This document shows, piece by piece, positions 1 to 9,645 of a stretch of DNA of 53,594 bases. The position numbers and the translations under genes are program-made. The notes below the pieces were generated by a model. It was given only the letters and a program-made list of their open reading frames with translations, was not told where the DNA came from and searched no databases. Source of the DNA: Marinilabilia sp. (GTDB taxonomy: Bacteria; Bacteroidota; Bacteroidia; Bacteroidales; Marinilabiliaceae). Every line of letters starts with the position of its first letter. The stretch's first letter is position 1. The stretch lies in contig NZ_JADQBH010000140.1 of NCBI RefSeq assembly GCF_016278715.1, positions 1 through 53,594 on the forward strand, in the 5' to 3' direction.

Positions 1-25
1 ATTCTTCGACAAGCTCAGAATGACA
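1..25. repeat. Short dispersed-repeat-like sequence at the window edge
   Basis: The window opens with a string beginning ATTCTTCGACAAGCTCAGAA, whose ends (ATTCT and AGAAT) are complementary. From memory this string recurs as an intergenic repeat in many bacterial genomes, but only one copy lies in this window, so repeat status cannot be shown here. Confidence 0.35.
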
Positions 26-261
26 TCAAAGTTGGACTTTTTGGACAGCCCCTTTTTTCGTAAGCGTGGAATTACAAAAACATTTGAACATTCAGTTTAA
101 GCCAATCAAAAATGCCTGCCTGCATAACAAAATAAATTCCTCAATAACCCTGTACCTGCTTAACAAAAACCTACAATACTCCCTTTAATTTTCACAAACA
201 ACTTATATATAACCTGCATGCAGAGGAATATGCTTTTATCATAACTCAATAATAATAAATG

Positions 262-290
262 ACTTTGCATCATTGCGTCTCTGCGTTTAA
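262..290. repeat. 29-base dispersed repeat, copy 1
   Basis: The sequence ends in CATTGCGTCTCTGCGTTTAA. It matches 34048-34076 at 28 of 29 positions in the same orientation. Both copies are intergenic and are preceded by an AT-rich AATAATAAA-like stretch. The repetition is seen directly; its nature is unknown. Confidence 0.65.
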
Positions 291-344
291 ACCCATTTTA
301 CCGGACAATGGCTTCTGCTTTTTTCCTCTTAAATCATCATACAT

Positions 345-375
345 TTTGTTTGAATGTTTTTCTTTTATATATTTG
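345..375 (+). promoter_or_regulatory. Bacteroidota-type promoter of the DUF3857 gene pair
   Basis: TTTG at 345-348 is separated by 19 bases from TATATTTG at 368-375. This is an exact fit to the -33 TTTG and -7 TAnnTTTG consensus used by Bacteroidota sigma factors. Transcription would start near 381-383, giving a leader of about 60 bases before the ATG at 441. Confidence 0.6.
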
Positions 376-440
376 AACTTATTCACATCTGTTGAAATTT
401 TTTAAACCTTCACTAGTTTTTAATCCTAAAACCCAGAGTA

Positions 441-2321
441 ATGCTCAAAAAATTTTACACCCTCCTGCTTTTCTCTTTCATCCTTTCTTCAGCAACATAC
501 GCCGCCAGGCAACCAATTAAATTTGGCAAGGTTTCACTTAATGAACTAAAGCAGACGAATTGTCCTATCGATTCATCAGCAAGTGCAATGATTATTTGCA
601 ACTACGGCTATTTTCAGGGGAGTGACTTTTCCTTCACCGAAATAAGAAGAATCAAAATTTTCACAAAAGATGGTACCAGCTATGGAGACATAATTACCCG
701 TGGAGGGGAGGACTACAACGTTAGAGGTTTTACTTTCAATCTGGTAAATGGGAAAATTGAAAAAACCAAGTTAAAAAGAGAATCAATCTTTAAGGAAAAG
801 GTAACAGATGATCTCTATCGGTATCGCATTGCTATGCCCAACGTAAAAGTGGGATCCGTCATTGATATTCAAATTGATTATTCCGGAATGCCCTCCATCT
901 GGTATTTTCAGAAAGAAATCCCGGTTCTTCACAGCGAATTGCAAATAATTCCATCCAGCTATATCGACTTCCGGAAAAACATGTATGGTTTTGAATCCCT
1001 GGAAAAAAGCACAGATAACCATTTCATCGCCAAAAACATGCCTGCTTTTAAATCAGAAGCATTCATGACTTCCAGAGAAAACTACATCAGTAAAATTGAG
1101 TTCGATATTTTAAGGGTTTCCTATCCCGGTTATTACAAATCTTTTACTACCGATTGGGAAGCACTGCGCAAAACGCTGATGGATCACGAATACTTTGGAC
1201 AAATCCTGAGAAGAGGAAAGAATTATCTTAATGAAGTTGTATCCTCCATTGAACAAGAGCTTGGGGCATCTGCCTCCCAACTGGAAAAAACAAAAGCTGC
1301 CTACCAGGCTATTAAAAAAGTAAAATGGAATGAAGAAGCATCCCTTCTTACAGATCACAACATGCTTTCAACAGTATTTAAAGACGGCTCCGGCAATTCA
1401 GCTGAATTAAATTTAATGCTTCTGCAGCTTTTGGAAGAACTGGAAGTGGAAGCCTACCCGGTGGTGATGAGCACCCGTTCCAACGGTATCATGAATCCCT
1501 TTTTTCCCTCTTTCGAAAAACTCAATTATGTAATCGCTTGTGCCTACATTGATGGAAAAGAACACCTGATGGATGCAACTGCAGAACAGCTCCCTTTCGG
1601 CTTGTTGCCAGAACGATGCATCAACGGTCAGGGACGTCTTTTGAGTGAAGAAACTACCAGACTAATCCCGCTGAATCCGGGCGGAAGTGAGGAATCTACA
1701 ACATTTTACAGCCTCCGGATGGACACCGAAGGCAACCTCTCTGGAGCACGCCGTTTTACAGGAAAAGATTTCGCCGCGCTGGATTTTAGAGAGCAATATA
1801 TCAGCCATTCCAACAAAGAAGATTTCATCAAACAGTTGAAAAGCAAACACCCTGACTTGAGCATTAATAACTTAAATGTTGAAAACCTGAAAAATCTGGA
1901 TCAGGCAATAAAAGTCGACTATGACATTAGCCTGGGTAATCAGCTTTCTTCAATCGACACGTTACTTTTTTTTAATCCTTTCTTACTGGAGCAAATTGAA
2001 GAAAATCCATTTAAACTCAAGGAACGGAAATATCCTGTTGATTTCGCTTACACCAAATCCCGAAACATTATAATATCCATTAAACTTCCGGAAAATCTCA
2101 CTATTTCCGAGGTGCCCGAATCACAAATCATATCGCTTCCGGAAAATACCGCTACCGCAAAAATCCTTTACCAGGCAGCCAACGGGCAACTATCCGTGAA
2201 TTATCAGTTTCAAATAAACAAATCCTTGTTTTTACCTGAAGAATATAGCTATTTGAAATTATTCTACGACAAAATAATAAACAAACAAAAAGAACCCGTT
2301 GTGCTGGTTAAAAAGCAATAA
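441..2321 (+). CDS. Exported DUF3857/transglutaminase-like protein, catalytically degenerate
   Basis: This 626-residue protein begins with a Sec signal peptide (MLKKFYTLLLFSFILSSATY) and so acts in the periplasm or envelope. The N-terminal half looks like DUF3857 (motif near VGSVIDIQIDYS) and the centre like a transglutaminase-core domain. Where active members have Gly-x-Cys this protein has GSGNSAELNLML, so Cys is Ser, and the usual His position reads LNYVIA; only the Asp of LMDAT remains. The enzyme fold is therefore probably non-catalytic and may bind a protein or peptide. I recall the same GNSA pattern in other Bacteroidota homologues. It lies 31 bases before a second member of the superfamily, probably in one transcript from the promoter at 345-375. 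Specific function is unknown. Confidence 0.8.
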   Translation: MLKKFYTLLLFSFILSSATYAARQPIKFGKVSLNELKQTNCPIDSSASAMIICNYGYFQGSDFSFTEIRRIKIFTKDGTSYGDIITRGGEDYNVRGFTFNLVNGKIEKTKLKRESIFKEKVTDDLYRYRIAMPNVKVGSVIDIQIDYSGMPSIWYFQKEIPVLHSELQIIPSSYIDFRKNMYGFESLEKSTDNHFIAKNMPAFKSEAFMTSRENYISKIEFDILRVSYPGYYKSFTTDWEALRKTLMDHEYFGQILRRGKNYLNEVVSSIEQELGASASQLEKTKAAYQAIKKVKWNEEASLLTDHNMLSTVFKDGSGNSAELNLMLLQLLEELEVEAYPVVMSTRSNGIMNPFFPSFEKLNYVIACAYIDGKEHLMDATAEQLPFGLLPERCINGQGRLLSEETTRLIPLNPGGSEESTTFYSLRMDTEGNLSGARRFTGKDFAALDFREQYISHSNKEDFIKQLKSKHPDLSINNLNVENLKNLDQAIKVDYDISLGNQLSSIDTLLFFNPFLLEQIEENPFKLKERKYPVDFAYTKSRNIIISIKLPENLTISEVPESQIISLPENTATAKILYQAANGQLSVNYQFQINKSLFLPEEYSYLKLFYDKIINKQKEPVVLVKKQ

Positions 2322-2352
2322 CAATCTCATTTCTAACTCTAATTCCGGATCG

Positions 2353-4263
2353 ATGAAAAAAATCTTTTTCCCGATTTTTGCGTTACTTATTACCACCAGC
2401 AGCTTTGGAAAAAAAAATCCAGAATATGCTGTAGAGAACATACCGGTTAATTATCAGAAGAACTACCCTGTTGTCGTCCGGGAATCTGTCGTTGAAATAA
2501 AAATAGAAAACGCTGGAAAGCTCATCGAAAAACACAGAGAGGTAATTACCATTTTTGAGGATTCTGGCTTTGACCATGCCTACTTCATTGAACATTACAA
2601 TGATTTTTATTCAATATCTAGCATTGATATTGAGATCTATGATGCTTCGGGCGAACGTATGGAAAAAGCCAACGCAAGCGACATCAGAGACATCAGTGCC
2701 ATCGACAATGCTACTATTTTCAGCGATTCAAGAGTAAAAGCTTACCGTCCGGATTACAAAACCTTTCCATTAACCGTGGTTCGCTCATGGGAAGTAAAGA
2801 AAAAGTCAGCATTTTTTCTTCCCCACTGGACTCCCTTTTATGGCGAGGACATTCCGGTTCTGAATGCACTGCTTAAGGTGGAGCACCCTAAGGATTACAA
2901 CCTGAAGTACAAAGAGTTAAACATGGATGACGTCAGGAAAGAGACGTTTAACGAGGACCAAAGTATCCTTCAGTGGGGATTTAAAGATTACCTTCCTGAA
3001 GATCTTGAACCGTTTTCTCCCTTTTATACCAGTCGCAGACCATTTGTTTTGCTTATTGCAGGAACTTTTGACCTTGACGGGGTGGAAGGAAAAATGGATT
3101 CCTGGGAATCGTTCGGAAACTTTATCTCTCAATTAAACCAGGGCAAGCAAAACCTTCCGGAAAAAACGATAGAAGATATCAACCAACTAATCTCGGGAGT
3201 TGAATCGACTTCCGAAAAAATAAGGAAGATTTATGAATATATGCAAAACCGAACCCGGTATGTAAGCATCCAGATTGGCATTGGTGGTTGGGAACCCTTC
3301 GATGCGGAGACAGTAGATAAACTTGGATATGGCGACTGCAAAGCCTTAACCAATTACATGAGAGCTCTGCTGGGCGTAGCGGGAATTGAATCACACTATA
3401 CTCTTGTAAGAGCGGGTACTTATGCATCTCATACCATTGCCGATTTCCCCAACAATGATTTTAACCATGCCATACTTTGTGTTCCTCTGGAAAATGATAC
3501 CACCTGGCTCGAATGCACCTCACAATATTTCCCCTCTGGTTATCTGGGTGATTTTACCGACGGAAGAACAGTGTTGGTAATTGAAAACGGAACAGGAAAA
3601 ATTGCTCAGACGCCATCACTCTCAGAAAAAAACAACATCAGAAAAACTCATGGATTCATCACCCTAAACAATCAGGGCAACGCCACTGCCACGAGCGAGA
3701 CGCAATTTCATGGTACATACTACGAAGAAAGCTCCAGCCTCCTTAATTATATGGATGAAGCAGACCGTCGAAAAAAAATAATACAGACTTTACATACCCC
3801 GGGGTTCAAATTAAACAACTATACATTTACCGAAAACAAAACCAAAGACCCTTCCATTAGCAGAAAACTGGATTTCTCTATTTCTGAATATGCGACCAGC
3901 GTTGGCAATAGATGGTTCATTCCCCTCAATTTGCTGAACAAGCATACTTATGTTCCTCATAATTCGACAAAAAGGAAATGGCCGGTTTTTATATCACGGG
4001 GGTGGCATGAAGCAGACACCTGGGAAATTCAACTACCGGATAACTTTAATGCGGATGCTGTGCCGAAACCAATAGAAATCATTTCTCCATATGGAACATA
4101 TAAATCTGCATCTACCTGGAACTCAGGCCGAATAAATTACTCCAGAGAATTTATTGTTTACAGAGGAGAATACCCCGCCGATGAGTACAAACAATTCAGA
4201 GAGTTTCTGGCATCGGTAGTCAAAGCGGATCAACAAAAATGTTTGGTTTCAGTGAAACAGTAA
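2353..4263 (+). CDS. Exported DUF3857/transglutaminase-like protein with catalytic residues kept
   Basis: This protein has 636 residues from ATG 2353. An upstream in-frame start at 2299 would overlap the previous gene and bury the signal peptide MKKIFFPIFALLITTSSFG, so 2353 is preferred. It has an N-terminal DUF3857 region (about residues 40-230) and a transglutaminase-core domain (about 270-400). The putative catalytic Cys is in GYGDCKALTNYM, the His in FNHAILCV, and the acidic residue is Glu in WLECTSQ where many relatives have Asp. It therefore may be an active periplasmic cysteine amidase, protease or transglutaminase, unlike its neighbour. The two probably form a paired or co-folded system, which is inferred from adjacency only. 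Confidence 0.82.
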   Translation: MKKIFFPIFALLITTSSFGKKNPEYAVENIPVNYQKNYPVVVRESVVEIKIENAGKLIEKHREVITIFEDSGFDHAYFIEHYNDFYSISSIDIEIYDASGERMEKANASDIRDISAIDNATIFSDSRVKAYRPDYKTFPLTVVRSWEVKKKSAFFLPHWTPFYGEDIPVLNALLKVEHPKDYNLKYKELNMDDVRKETFNEDQSILQWGFKDYLPEDLEPFSPFYTSRRPFVLLIAGTFDLDGVEGKMDSWESFGNFISQLNQGKQNLPEKTIEDINQLISGVESTSEKIRKIYEYMQNRTRYVSIQIGIGGWEPFDAETVDKLGYGDCKALTNYMRALLGVAGIESHYTLVRAGTYASHTIADFPNNDFNHAILCVPLENDTTWLECTSQYFPSGYLGDFTDGRTVLVIENGTGKIAQTPSLSEKNNIRKTHGFITLNNQGNATATSETQFHGTYYEESSSLLNYMDEADRRKKIIQTLHTPGFKLNNYTFTENKTKDPSISRKLDFSISEYATSVGNRWFIPLNLLNKHTYVPHNSTKRKWPVFISRGWHEADTWEIQLPDNFNADAVPKPIEIISPYGTYKSASTWNSGRINYSREFIVYRGEYPADEYKQFREFLASVVKADQQKCLVSVKQ

Positions 4264-4757
4264 TGCCATTATTGCAGGGAGCTCCATCCCAGAGATAAAT
4301 TTCTGTCTCTGATGAAAACATCTGATTATAACTTTTTCTCGAAGGATAAAATAAGAAAAAATAAAGATTATATATAATGACAAGTTTACCCCATTAAAAT
4401 CTTATCCAGTTATGAAAAGATGGCAGATTATGCGAGTTTTCATTTTTATTTGACAAAAACTTAAAATTCATTGATTAACACTCCAAAACATCTTATTAGT
4501 ATATTTTCAGATTTTCAACTTTTTACACATTTTTTTCTATTTTTGTTAATTCCAATATTTTCGCCTGACCCCATAACATTTTAAGAGAAGCTTACGTATA
4601 AAACCTTAAGGGATTTTCCCGGTAACTTTTTTTAACCCTATCCCAGGTTCCGAAATGCAATTCATGCATAGCGTTCTCTTCTTGTCCAGACAGGAAGAAA
4701 GCTGCCTTGTGCAGTTATTTGCTGTATAAAGATGTTGACCCTAAAAGATACCCCGTG
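4264..4757. other. Long AT-rich intergenic region before the T9SS adhesin
   Basis: About 490 bases lack a supported gene. An in-frame ATG at 4707 exists but precedes the signal peptide of the next protein. A -7 type element (TATTTTTG, 4538-4545) is visible; no strong terminator is seen after the DUF3857 pair. Confidence 0.55.
4538..4545 (+). promoter_or_regulatory. Candidate -7 element for the adhesin operon
   Basis: TATTTTTG fits TAnnTTTG, but no clear TTTG lies 19-21 bases upstream (TTTTC is the best). If used, the leader before ATG 4758 would be about 205 bases. Confidence 0.3.
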
Positions 4758-7700
4758 ATGAAAAACTCTACAACCCGCATTTTTTTTATTTTTTCGTTGC
4801 TCTCTTTTTTCTTTGCAAGAAATATCAACGCCCAGGTGGGCACTGAATTTTGGTTTGTTGCCCCTGAAGTAACTGAAGACCACGGGGATGGCCCTATCTT
4901 ATTCAGAATAACTGCCCTCGATCAGGATGCCGATGTTAAAATCTATTTGGGAACAGAGGAACAACTAATATGGGAAAAAACTGTACCTGCGAACTCGCAA
5001 GAATATTATGAAGTGGATGTTGACATTGAAAACAGACCAGCAAACATTGCAAATTTAGATAACCCATTAAATAAAGGAATCCACATTGTATCCGACCAGG
5101 ATATCACAGTTTATTACGAAGTAGTAGGAAAAAACAGTGGTGGCACTCCGGCGAATCCTGATAAATTCACATTAAAAGGAGAAAATGCTCTGGGCACTGA
5201 GTTTTTTGTTCCCTCTCAGGATGGTTTTGACAACCACCACTACACCACCAATCCGGCAAGAGAACGCATCGACATTGTTGCAACACAAGACAACACCGAA
5301 ATCACCATAATCCCCAGTGACGATGTAATTGGTCACAGCAAAGGAGAAACCATTACCGTTACGCTGAACCGTGGACAGACCTATTCTGTCGTAGCCACTC
5401 AGGCTGGAGAGTCTCATTCGCGGCATTTGGGCGGTACCTCCATTTCCTCCAGTGCTCCTATTGCAGTTACCATTTCCGATGACTCCATTGAAAGGATCGA
5501 TGATCCCGGACACTGGGATCTCATTGGTGACCAGTTGATACCCACCGATGTTATTGGCACCGAATATATTGCAATGAATACTACTTTTGGAGAGGGCATT
5601 AAATCAGACCAAAAAGTTTATATCCTTGCCACTGAAGACAACACCTTCGTCCAGGTAAACAACGACCCCAATAAGGAAAGAACACTTGCCCGGGGAGAAT
5701 TATATTCCATTTCCATTGAAGGAAGCAATGCTGCATACATCACTTCCGACAAACCCGTCTATGCCTACCAGGTTACCGGAGTGCCCCCCAGCGGCAATAA
5801 TCAGGCTACCAATGGAACCGAACTGGGAAGTGCCATTTTGCCAGCCATTTCTTGTACCGGTTCTACCAGCGTTTCGTTTACAAGAGTTTTGACCGATCGA
5901 TTTTGGGTGCAATTAATGACCAAAGAAAGTAACATAGGAAAATTCTCCATCACCGGTACGGATGCAGGTAACAACCTGGCAAGCAACTATCTGCCACAAG
6001 CAGGTGACTGGGTAAAGGTTGCCGGTTCCGATGCCAATGGAAATGAACCCTGGTTTACCGCAGTGGTGCGTATGAGCAGAATTGATGACACCCTCCCGGG
6101 CATTGCCACCAATACTCCTTACACCATCTCCAATAGCGAAGGGCTTTTTCACATGAGTATTCTGGATGAAAACAATTCCAGTATGAGTTTCGGGTATTTC
6201 TCGGCATACAGTTCCTTAAGAATTCAGGGACCCGGCATTTTCTGTGAAAGCGACGGAGAAATTACCCTTTCCACCCAGGAACCCATGAACAGCTACACCT
6301 GGTATCATGCCATAGATGAGTTCCACCATGAAGAAATTGCCTCAGGAGTTCAGACCGTTCAGGTTAATGAACCCGGAAAATACTGGCTTACTGCAACCTC
6401 TGCAATTGATCCGCAATGTGAACTTACCGACACTGTGGAAATTGTTTCGGTAACACCCGAGTTCACGCTTCAGGGAGATACACTTTTATGTCCCGGTACC
6501 CCAATAGAATTTGAAGTTATTGCAGAGGACAACTACATTTACACCTGGCCCGACGGAACCACCGGAACCACATACACCATTCCCGAAGGACTGGAAGCCG
6601 ATGAAGAAATAGACATTACCCTTACTGCAACCTATGAAATTACTGCCAATAACGATGTATGTACCACAACCGATGTTACCACGGTGAAAGCCCGCCCTGT
6701 GCCCGTGGTGGAGTGGAACGTTGCAGCTGAGGACATTTGCCTTGGGGATACCTTAAAAGCAGAAATTATCTCCGGAGAGGAATTAATTCTGGAATATCAA
6801 TGGTATATTGATGGTACACTTGAACCAAATTACAATGAGCCATACATCATCCCCGCCCAGTCGGGAGTCGAATACTCTTTAACGGTGGTAACAAAAGAAC
6901 TATGTGATGTAAATAAAACAAAACAACTCACCGTTCATGCACTTCCCGATATTGACATCACTGATGCTGCTGTCTGCCCCGGAGCAACACATACTTTCAC
7001 AGTAGATGCCGGATTCACCAACTACATATGGCAGGGAGAAGGTCGTGCAAACACCCTCTCTCAAACCTATGAATTGACAATGAATCAGACCGACTCAATC
7101 TATGTTCAGGTTGAAGATGGCAACGGTTGTATCAATAGAGACAGTGCCTTTTTCGAGGTTTACAATCAACAGGTATTTTCGTTTGGAGAGGATACCAGTG
7201 TTTGTATTGGCAGCCCCATTGAAATTGAAATCCACGACAATTTCACCAATTACCAATGGACTTTTGAAGGAAATCCACTGACTACCTCTCCCGATCACAT
7301 CTATTCCATTTCCAGTGCTGAGTTAACTGACGAGGGGGCTTATTCCATCACCGCAGAGGATGTAAACGGCTGTATAGTTTCCGGATCCTTTAATCTGGAT
7401 GTTCAGGAAGTTCCCGCCATTGGAATTGATACAGAAGCGAACCTTTGTGAGGGAGAAGGAAATATGATTAAAATCGGGGTGGAGAACCCGCTTTATACCT
7501 CTTTCGAATGGGTGGAGATCAGTGACCCCTCAGCAACAGTTTTGAGCTCCGAAAATTACCTGCTTGTCTCCGATGCCGGAACTTATCAATTAACTGCAAC
7601 ACAGGACAATGGGTGCTCCAATTCCGCAACAACAACAGTAAGTACCTGGACTAAACCCACCTTCGACATCCCTGATGAAACCTTCTGCCCCAACGAGGAA

Positions 7701-9560
7701 GTGAGTCTGGCATTGGATGAAACAGCACATGCTTGGAGTTCACCACAAATCGATCCGGTAGATCAGGCACCCAGAGACTATACCTGGTACACCCGCAACG
7801 AAAATGACGAGTTGGTTGAATACTCCACCGAAACAGATCTGGGGGATGCACAGACAGGAAACCCTGAAGCAGGAGTTTATTTTCTGGAAGTTCACGATGC
7901 TGTTTGTAAATTCATTGACCAGGTGGAAATTTCGTATTACGAATTGACAAATGTGGAAATTGACGACGCTGAAATTTGTGACAACGAAACCTATACATTG
8001 GAAATTTCCTCAACATTAGCTCCCGATGTATCCTCCTATTACTGGAGTCAGGATGGAACATCAAACCGGGGAACAGACGATAGCAACTGGACCGTTTCAG
8101 AAGTAAGCAATTACACCCTCAACATTGTGGACAACAACAATTGCAGCAACACAGGAACGCTGGCCCTCACCCATTTGCCGGCTCCCAAATTTGCATTGGG
8201 TGCCGATGACGAAAAATGTCTGGGCGACACACTAATGGTGGTTACGCAGCCTACCTTTAATCGGTATGAGTGGAATGGCAATACCGCCGATGGTCAGACC
8301 AATGTCTTTGAAACGCAAGCCTCAGGCCTCAATCTGGCTTTCTCACTGCAAATATGGGATGAAAACGGATGTACCGCCACCGAAACCGCCAGCATTGATG
8401 TGTTTTCTCTTCCTGTTGTGGATCTGGGGCCCGACCGAACCACCTGCCCAGGAGAAACAATGACACTTACTGTACCCTCGTTCAGTGAGATCTACTGGAC
8501 CACCAGAGAAGAAAATGTTACCTCGGTAACAGTGGCCAACGGCAAACACAAAGTGAAAGTAGTGGACAACAATGGGTGCGTTGCACAAGACTCAATGACC
8601 TTCACCTGGTATGATGCACCGGCAGTGGAACTGGGCCCTGATGTATTTATATGCCCGGTGGAGTACCCTCTGGAAATTGAAGCTCCGCAAGGATTCCAAA
8701 GTTACACCTGGCACAATGGTGCAACAGGTCGTTTTATCACAGCAGACCTTTTAGACACACTGAACACCGTTTATATAATAGATGGAAACGGATGTATCGG
8801 ATGGGATACAAAAATAGTGGATCTACTGACTACTCCCCGCTACGAATTGGGCAACGACACCACAGCATGTGATTCCGATGAGCTTTTCATCAATGCAGGT
8901 ACCGAGCGCGTTTCAGAATATGCCGGTGAGCAAACCATCACTCCGTTCATCAGCTACGAATGGAACACTGGAAATACCGACCAAAATCACGAAATCACCG
9001 AACCTGGCGATTATTGGGTAGAGGTTTTTGATGGTTGTTTCTTCCTGCGCGACACTATTCATGTCGAATATTACCCTTCACCCGAAATCACCAGGCTCGA
9101 TACCCTTTACTATGCGCAGGTTTCGGTTTTTGCTGACAACGGAACAAAACCCTATCGGTTTGCCCTTAATGAGGAAGATCGCCTGCAGGATGATAACACT
9201 TTCAAGAATGTGCAGAACGGTGAACATACCGCCTATGTGGAGGATAAGAACGGATGTACTGCATTCACTGTTTTCACTCTAAATTCGACGTACGACATCG
9301 ATGTTCCCAACTTCTTTACACCCAACAACGACGGATTCAACGATACCTGGCAGATTGAAGGACTGGACCGATTACCTGATTCAGAAATTTCTATCTTCGA
9401 CCGTTATGGTAAATTGTTACGCAGATTCAAAGCATCAGAATCTATCTCTTGGAATGGCGAATATCAAAACAAACCGGTTCCTTCGGATGACTATTGGTAT
9501 GTAATACATCTGGAACCCATAAATAAACTCATTAAAGGAAATGTAACCGTTAAAAGATAG
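4758..9560 (+). CDS. Giant T9SS type B cell-surface protein with IgGFc-binding-like N-terminus
   Basis: The protein has 1600 residues from ATG 4758, chosen because it gives the signal peptide MKNSTTRIFFIFSLLSFFFA. Residues about 25-510 resemble the IgGFc-binding domain (starts VGTEFWFVAPEV). Residues about 495-1435 hold roughly twelve Ig/PKD-like units of 70-90 residues, each opening with Cys-x-Gly/Asp (CPGTP, CLGDT, CPGAT, CIGSP), then Y-x-W-x-x-G, and most with a second Cys in an NGC motif. The last ~90 residues are a gliding-motility-associated type B sorting domain (VPNFFTPNNDGFNDTW, IFDRYGK). The protein is expected to cross the outer membrane by T9SS and attach to the surface as an adhesin or matrix protein. 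A PorP/SprF gene follows directly, as is usual for type B substrates. The ligand is unknown; the IgGFc name does not imply antibody binding here. Confidence 0.85.
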   Translation: MKNSTTRIFFIFSLLSFFFARNINAQVGTEFWFVAPEVTEDHGDGPILFRITALDQDADVKIYLGTEEQLIWEKTVPANSQEYYEVDVDIENRPANIANLDNPLNKGIHIVSDQDITVYYEVVGKNSGGTPANPDKFTLKGENALGTEFFVPSQDGFDNHHYTTNPARERIDIVATQDNTEITIIPSDDVIGHSKGETITVTLNRGQTYSVVATQAGESHSRHLGGTSISSSAPIAVTISDDSIERIDDPGHWDLIGDQLIPTDVIGTEYIAMNTTFGEGIKSDQKVYILATEDNTFVQVNNDPNKERTLARGELYSISIEGSNAAYITSDKPVYAYQVTGVPPSGNNQATNGTELGSAILPAISCTGSTSVSFTRVLTDRFWVQLMTKESNIGKFSITGTDAGNNLASNYLPQAGDWVKVAGSDANGNEPWFTAVVRMSRIDDTLPGIATNTPYTISNSEGLFHMSILDENNSSMSFGYFSAYSSLRIQGPGIFCESDGEITLSTQEPMNSYTWYHAIDEFHHEEIASGVQTVQVNEPGKYWLTATSAIDPQCELTDTVEIVSVTPEFTLQGDTLLCPGTPIEFEVIAEDNYIYTWPDGTTGTTYTIPEGLEADEEIDITLTATYEITANNDVCTTTDVTTVKARPVPVVEWNVAAEDICLGDTLKAEIISGEELILEYQWYIDGTLEPNYNEPYIIPAQSGVEYSLTVVTKELCDVNKTKQLTVHALPDIDITDAAVCPGATHTFTVDAGFTNYIWQGEGRANTLSQTYELTMNQTDSIYVQVEDGNGCINRDSAFFEVYNQQVFSFGEDTSVCIGSPIEIEIHDNFTNYQWTFEGNPLTTSPDHIYSISSAELTDEGAYSITAEDVNGCIVSGSFNLDVQEVPAIGIDTEANLCEGEGNMIKIGVENPLYTSFEWVEISDPSATVLSSENYLLVSDAGTYQLTATQDNGCSNSATTTVSTWTKPTFDIPDETFCPNEEVSLALDETAHAWSSPQIDPVDQAPRDYTWYTRNENDELVEYSTETDLGDAQTGNPEAGVYFLEVHDAVCKFIDQVEISYYELTNVEIDDAEICDNETYTLEISSTLAPDVSSYYWSQDGTSNRGTDDSNWTVSEVSNYTLNIVDNNNCSNTGTLALTHLPAPKFALGADDEKCLGDTLMVVTQPTFNRYEWNGNTADGQTNVFETQASGLNLAFSLQIWDENGCTATETASIDVFSLPVVDLGPDRTTCPGETMTLTVPSFSEIYWTTREENVTSVTVANGKHKVKVVDNNGCVAQDSMTFTWYDAPAVELGPDVFICPVEYPLEIEAPQGFQSYTWHNGATGRFITADLLDTLNTVYIIDGNGCIGWDTKIVDLLTTPRYELGNDTTACDSDELFINAGTERVSEYAGEQTITPFISYEWNTGNTDQNHEITEPGDYWVEVFDGCFFLRDTIHVEYYPSPEITRLDTLYYAQVSVFADNGTKPYRFALNEEDRLQDDNTFKNVQNGEHTAYVEDKNGCTAFTVFTLNSTYDIDVPNFFTPNNDGFNDTWQIEGLDRLPDSEISIFDRYGKLLRRFKASESISWNGEYQNKPVPSDDYWYVIHLEPINKLIKGNVTVKR

Positions 9561-9572
9561 CAATAAGGACAC

Positions 9573-9606
9573 ACCGGAGATTAATGATAATTCCTATATT
9601 TCCGGT
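9573..9606. other. Weak inverted repeat after the adhesin gene
   Basis: ACCGGA (9573-9578) and TCCGGT (9601-9606) could pair around a 22-base loop in the 85-base gap before the porP/sprF gene. There is no following T-run, so this is not a convincing terminator. Confidence 0.2.
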
Positions 9607-9645
9607 TTATGGCAACAAGTCCCTGATACCCAAAACACTGTTTTA

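Larger units (their letters stand above)
1..440. other. Intergenic region before the first gene
   Basis: No coding region is supported in these 440 bases. The stretch is AT-rich. It holds the edge repeat at 1-25, a 29-base repeat at 262-290 that recurs at 34048-34076, and a well-formed Bacteroidota promoter at 345-375 in front of the first gene. Confidence 0.6.

Noticed and set aside
2299..2352. Longer start for the second DUF3857 gene
   Set aside because: It overlaps the first gene's 3' end and places 18 unrelated residues before a clear signal peptide starting at 2353.
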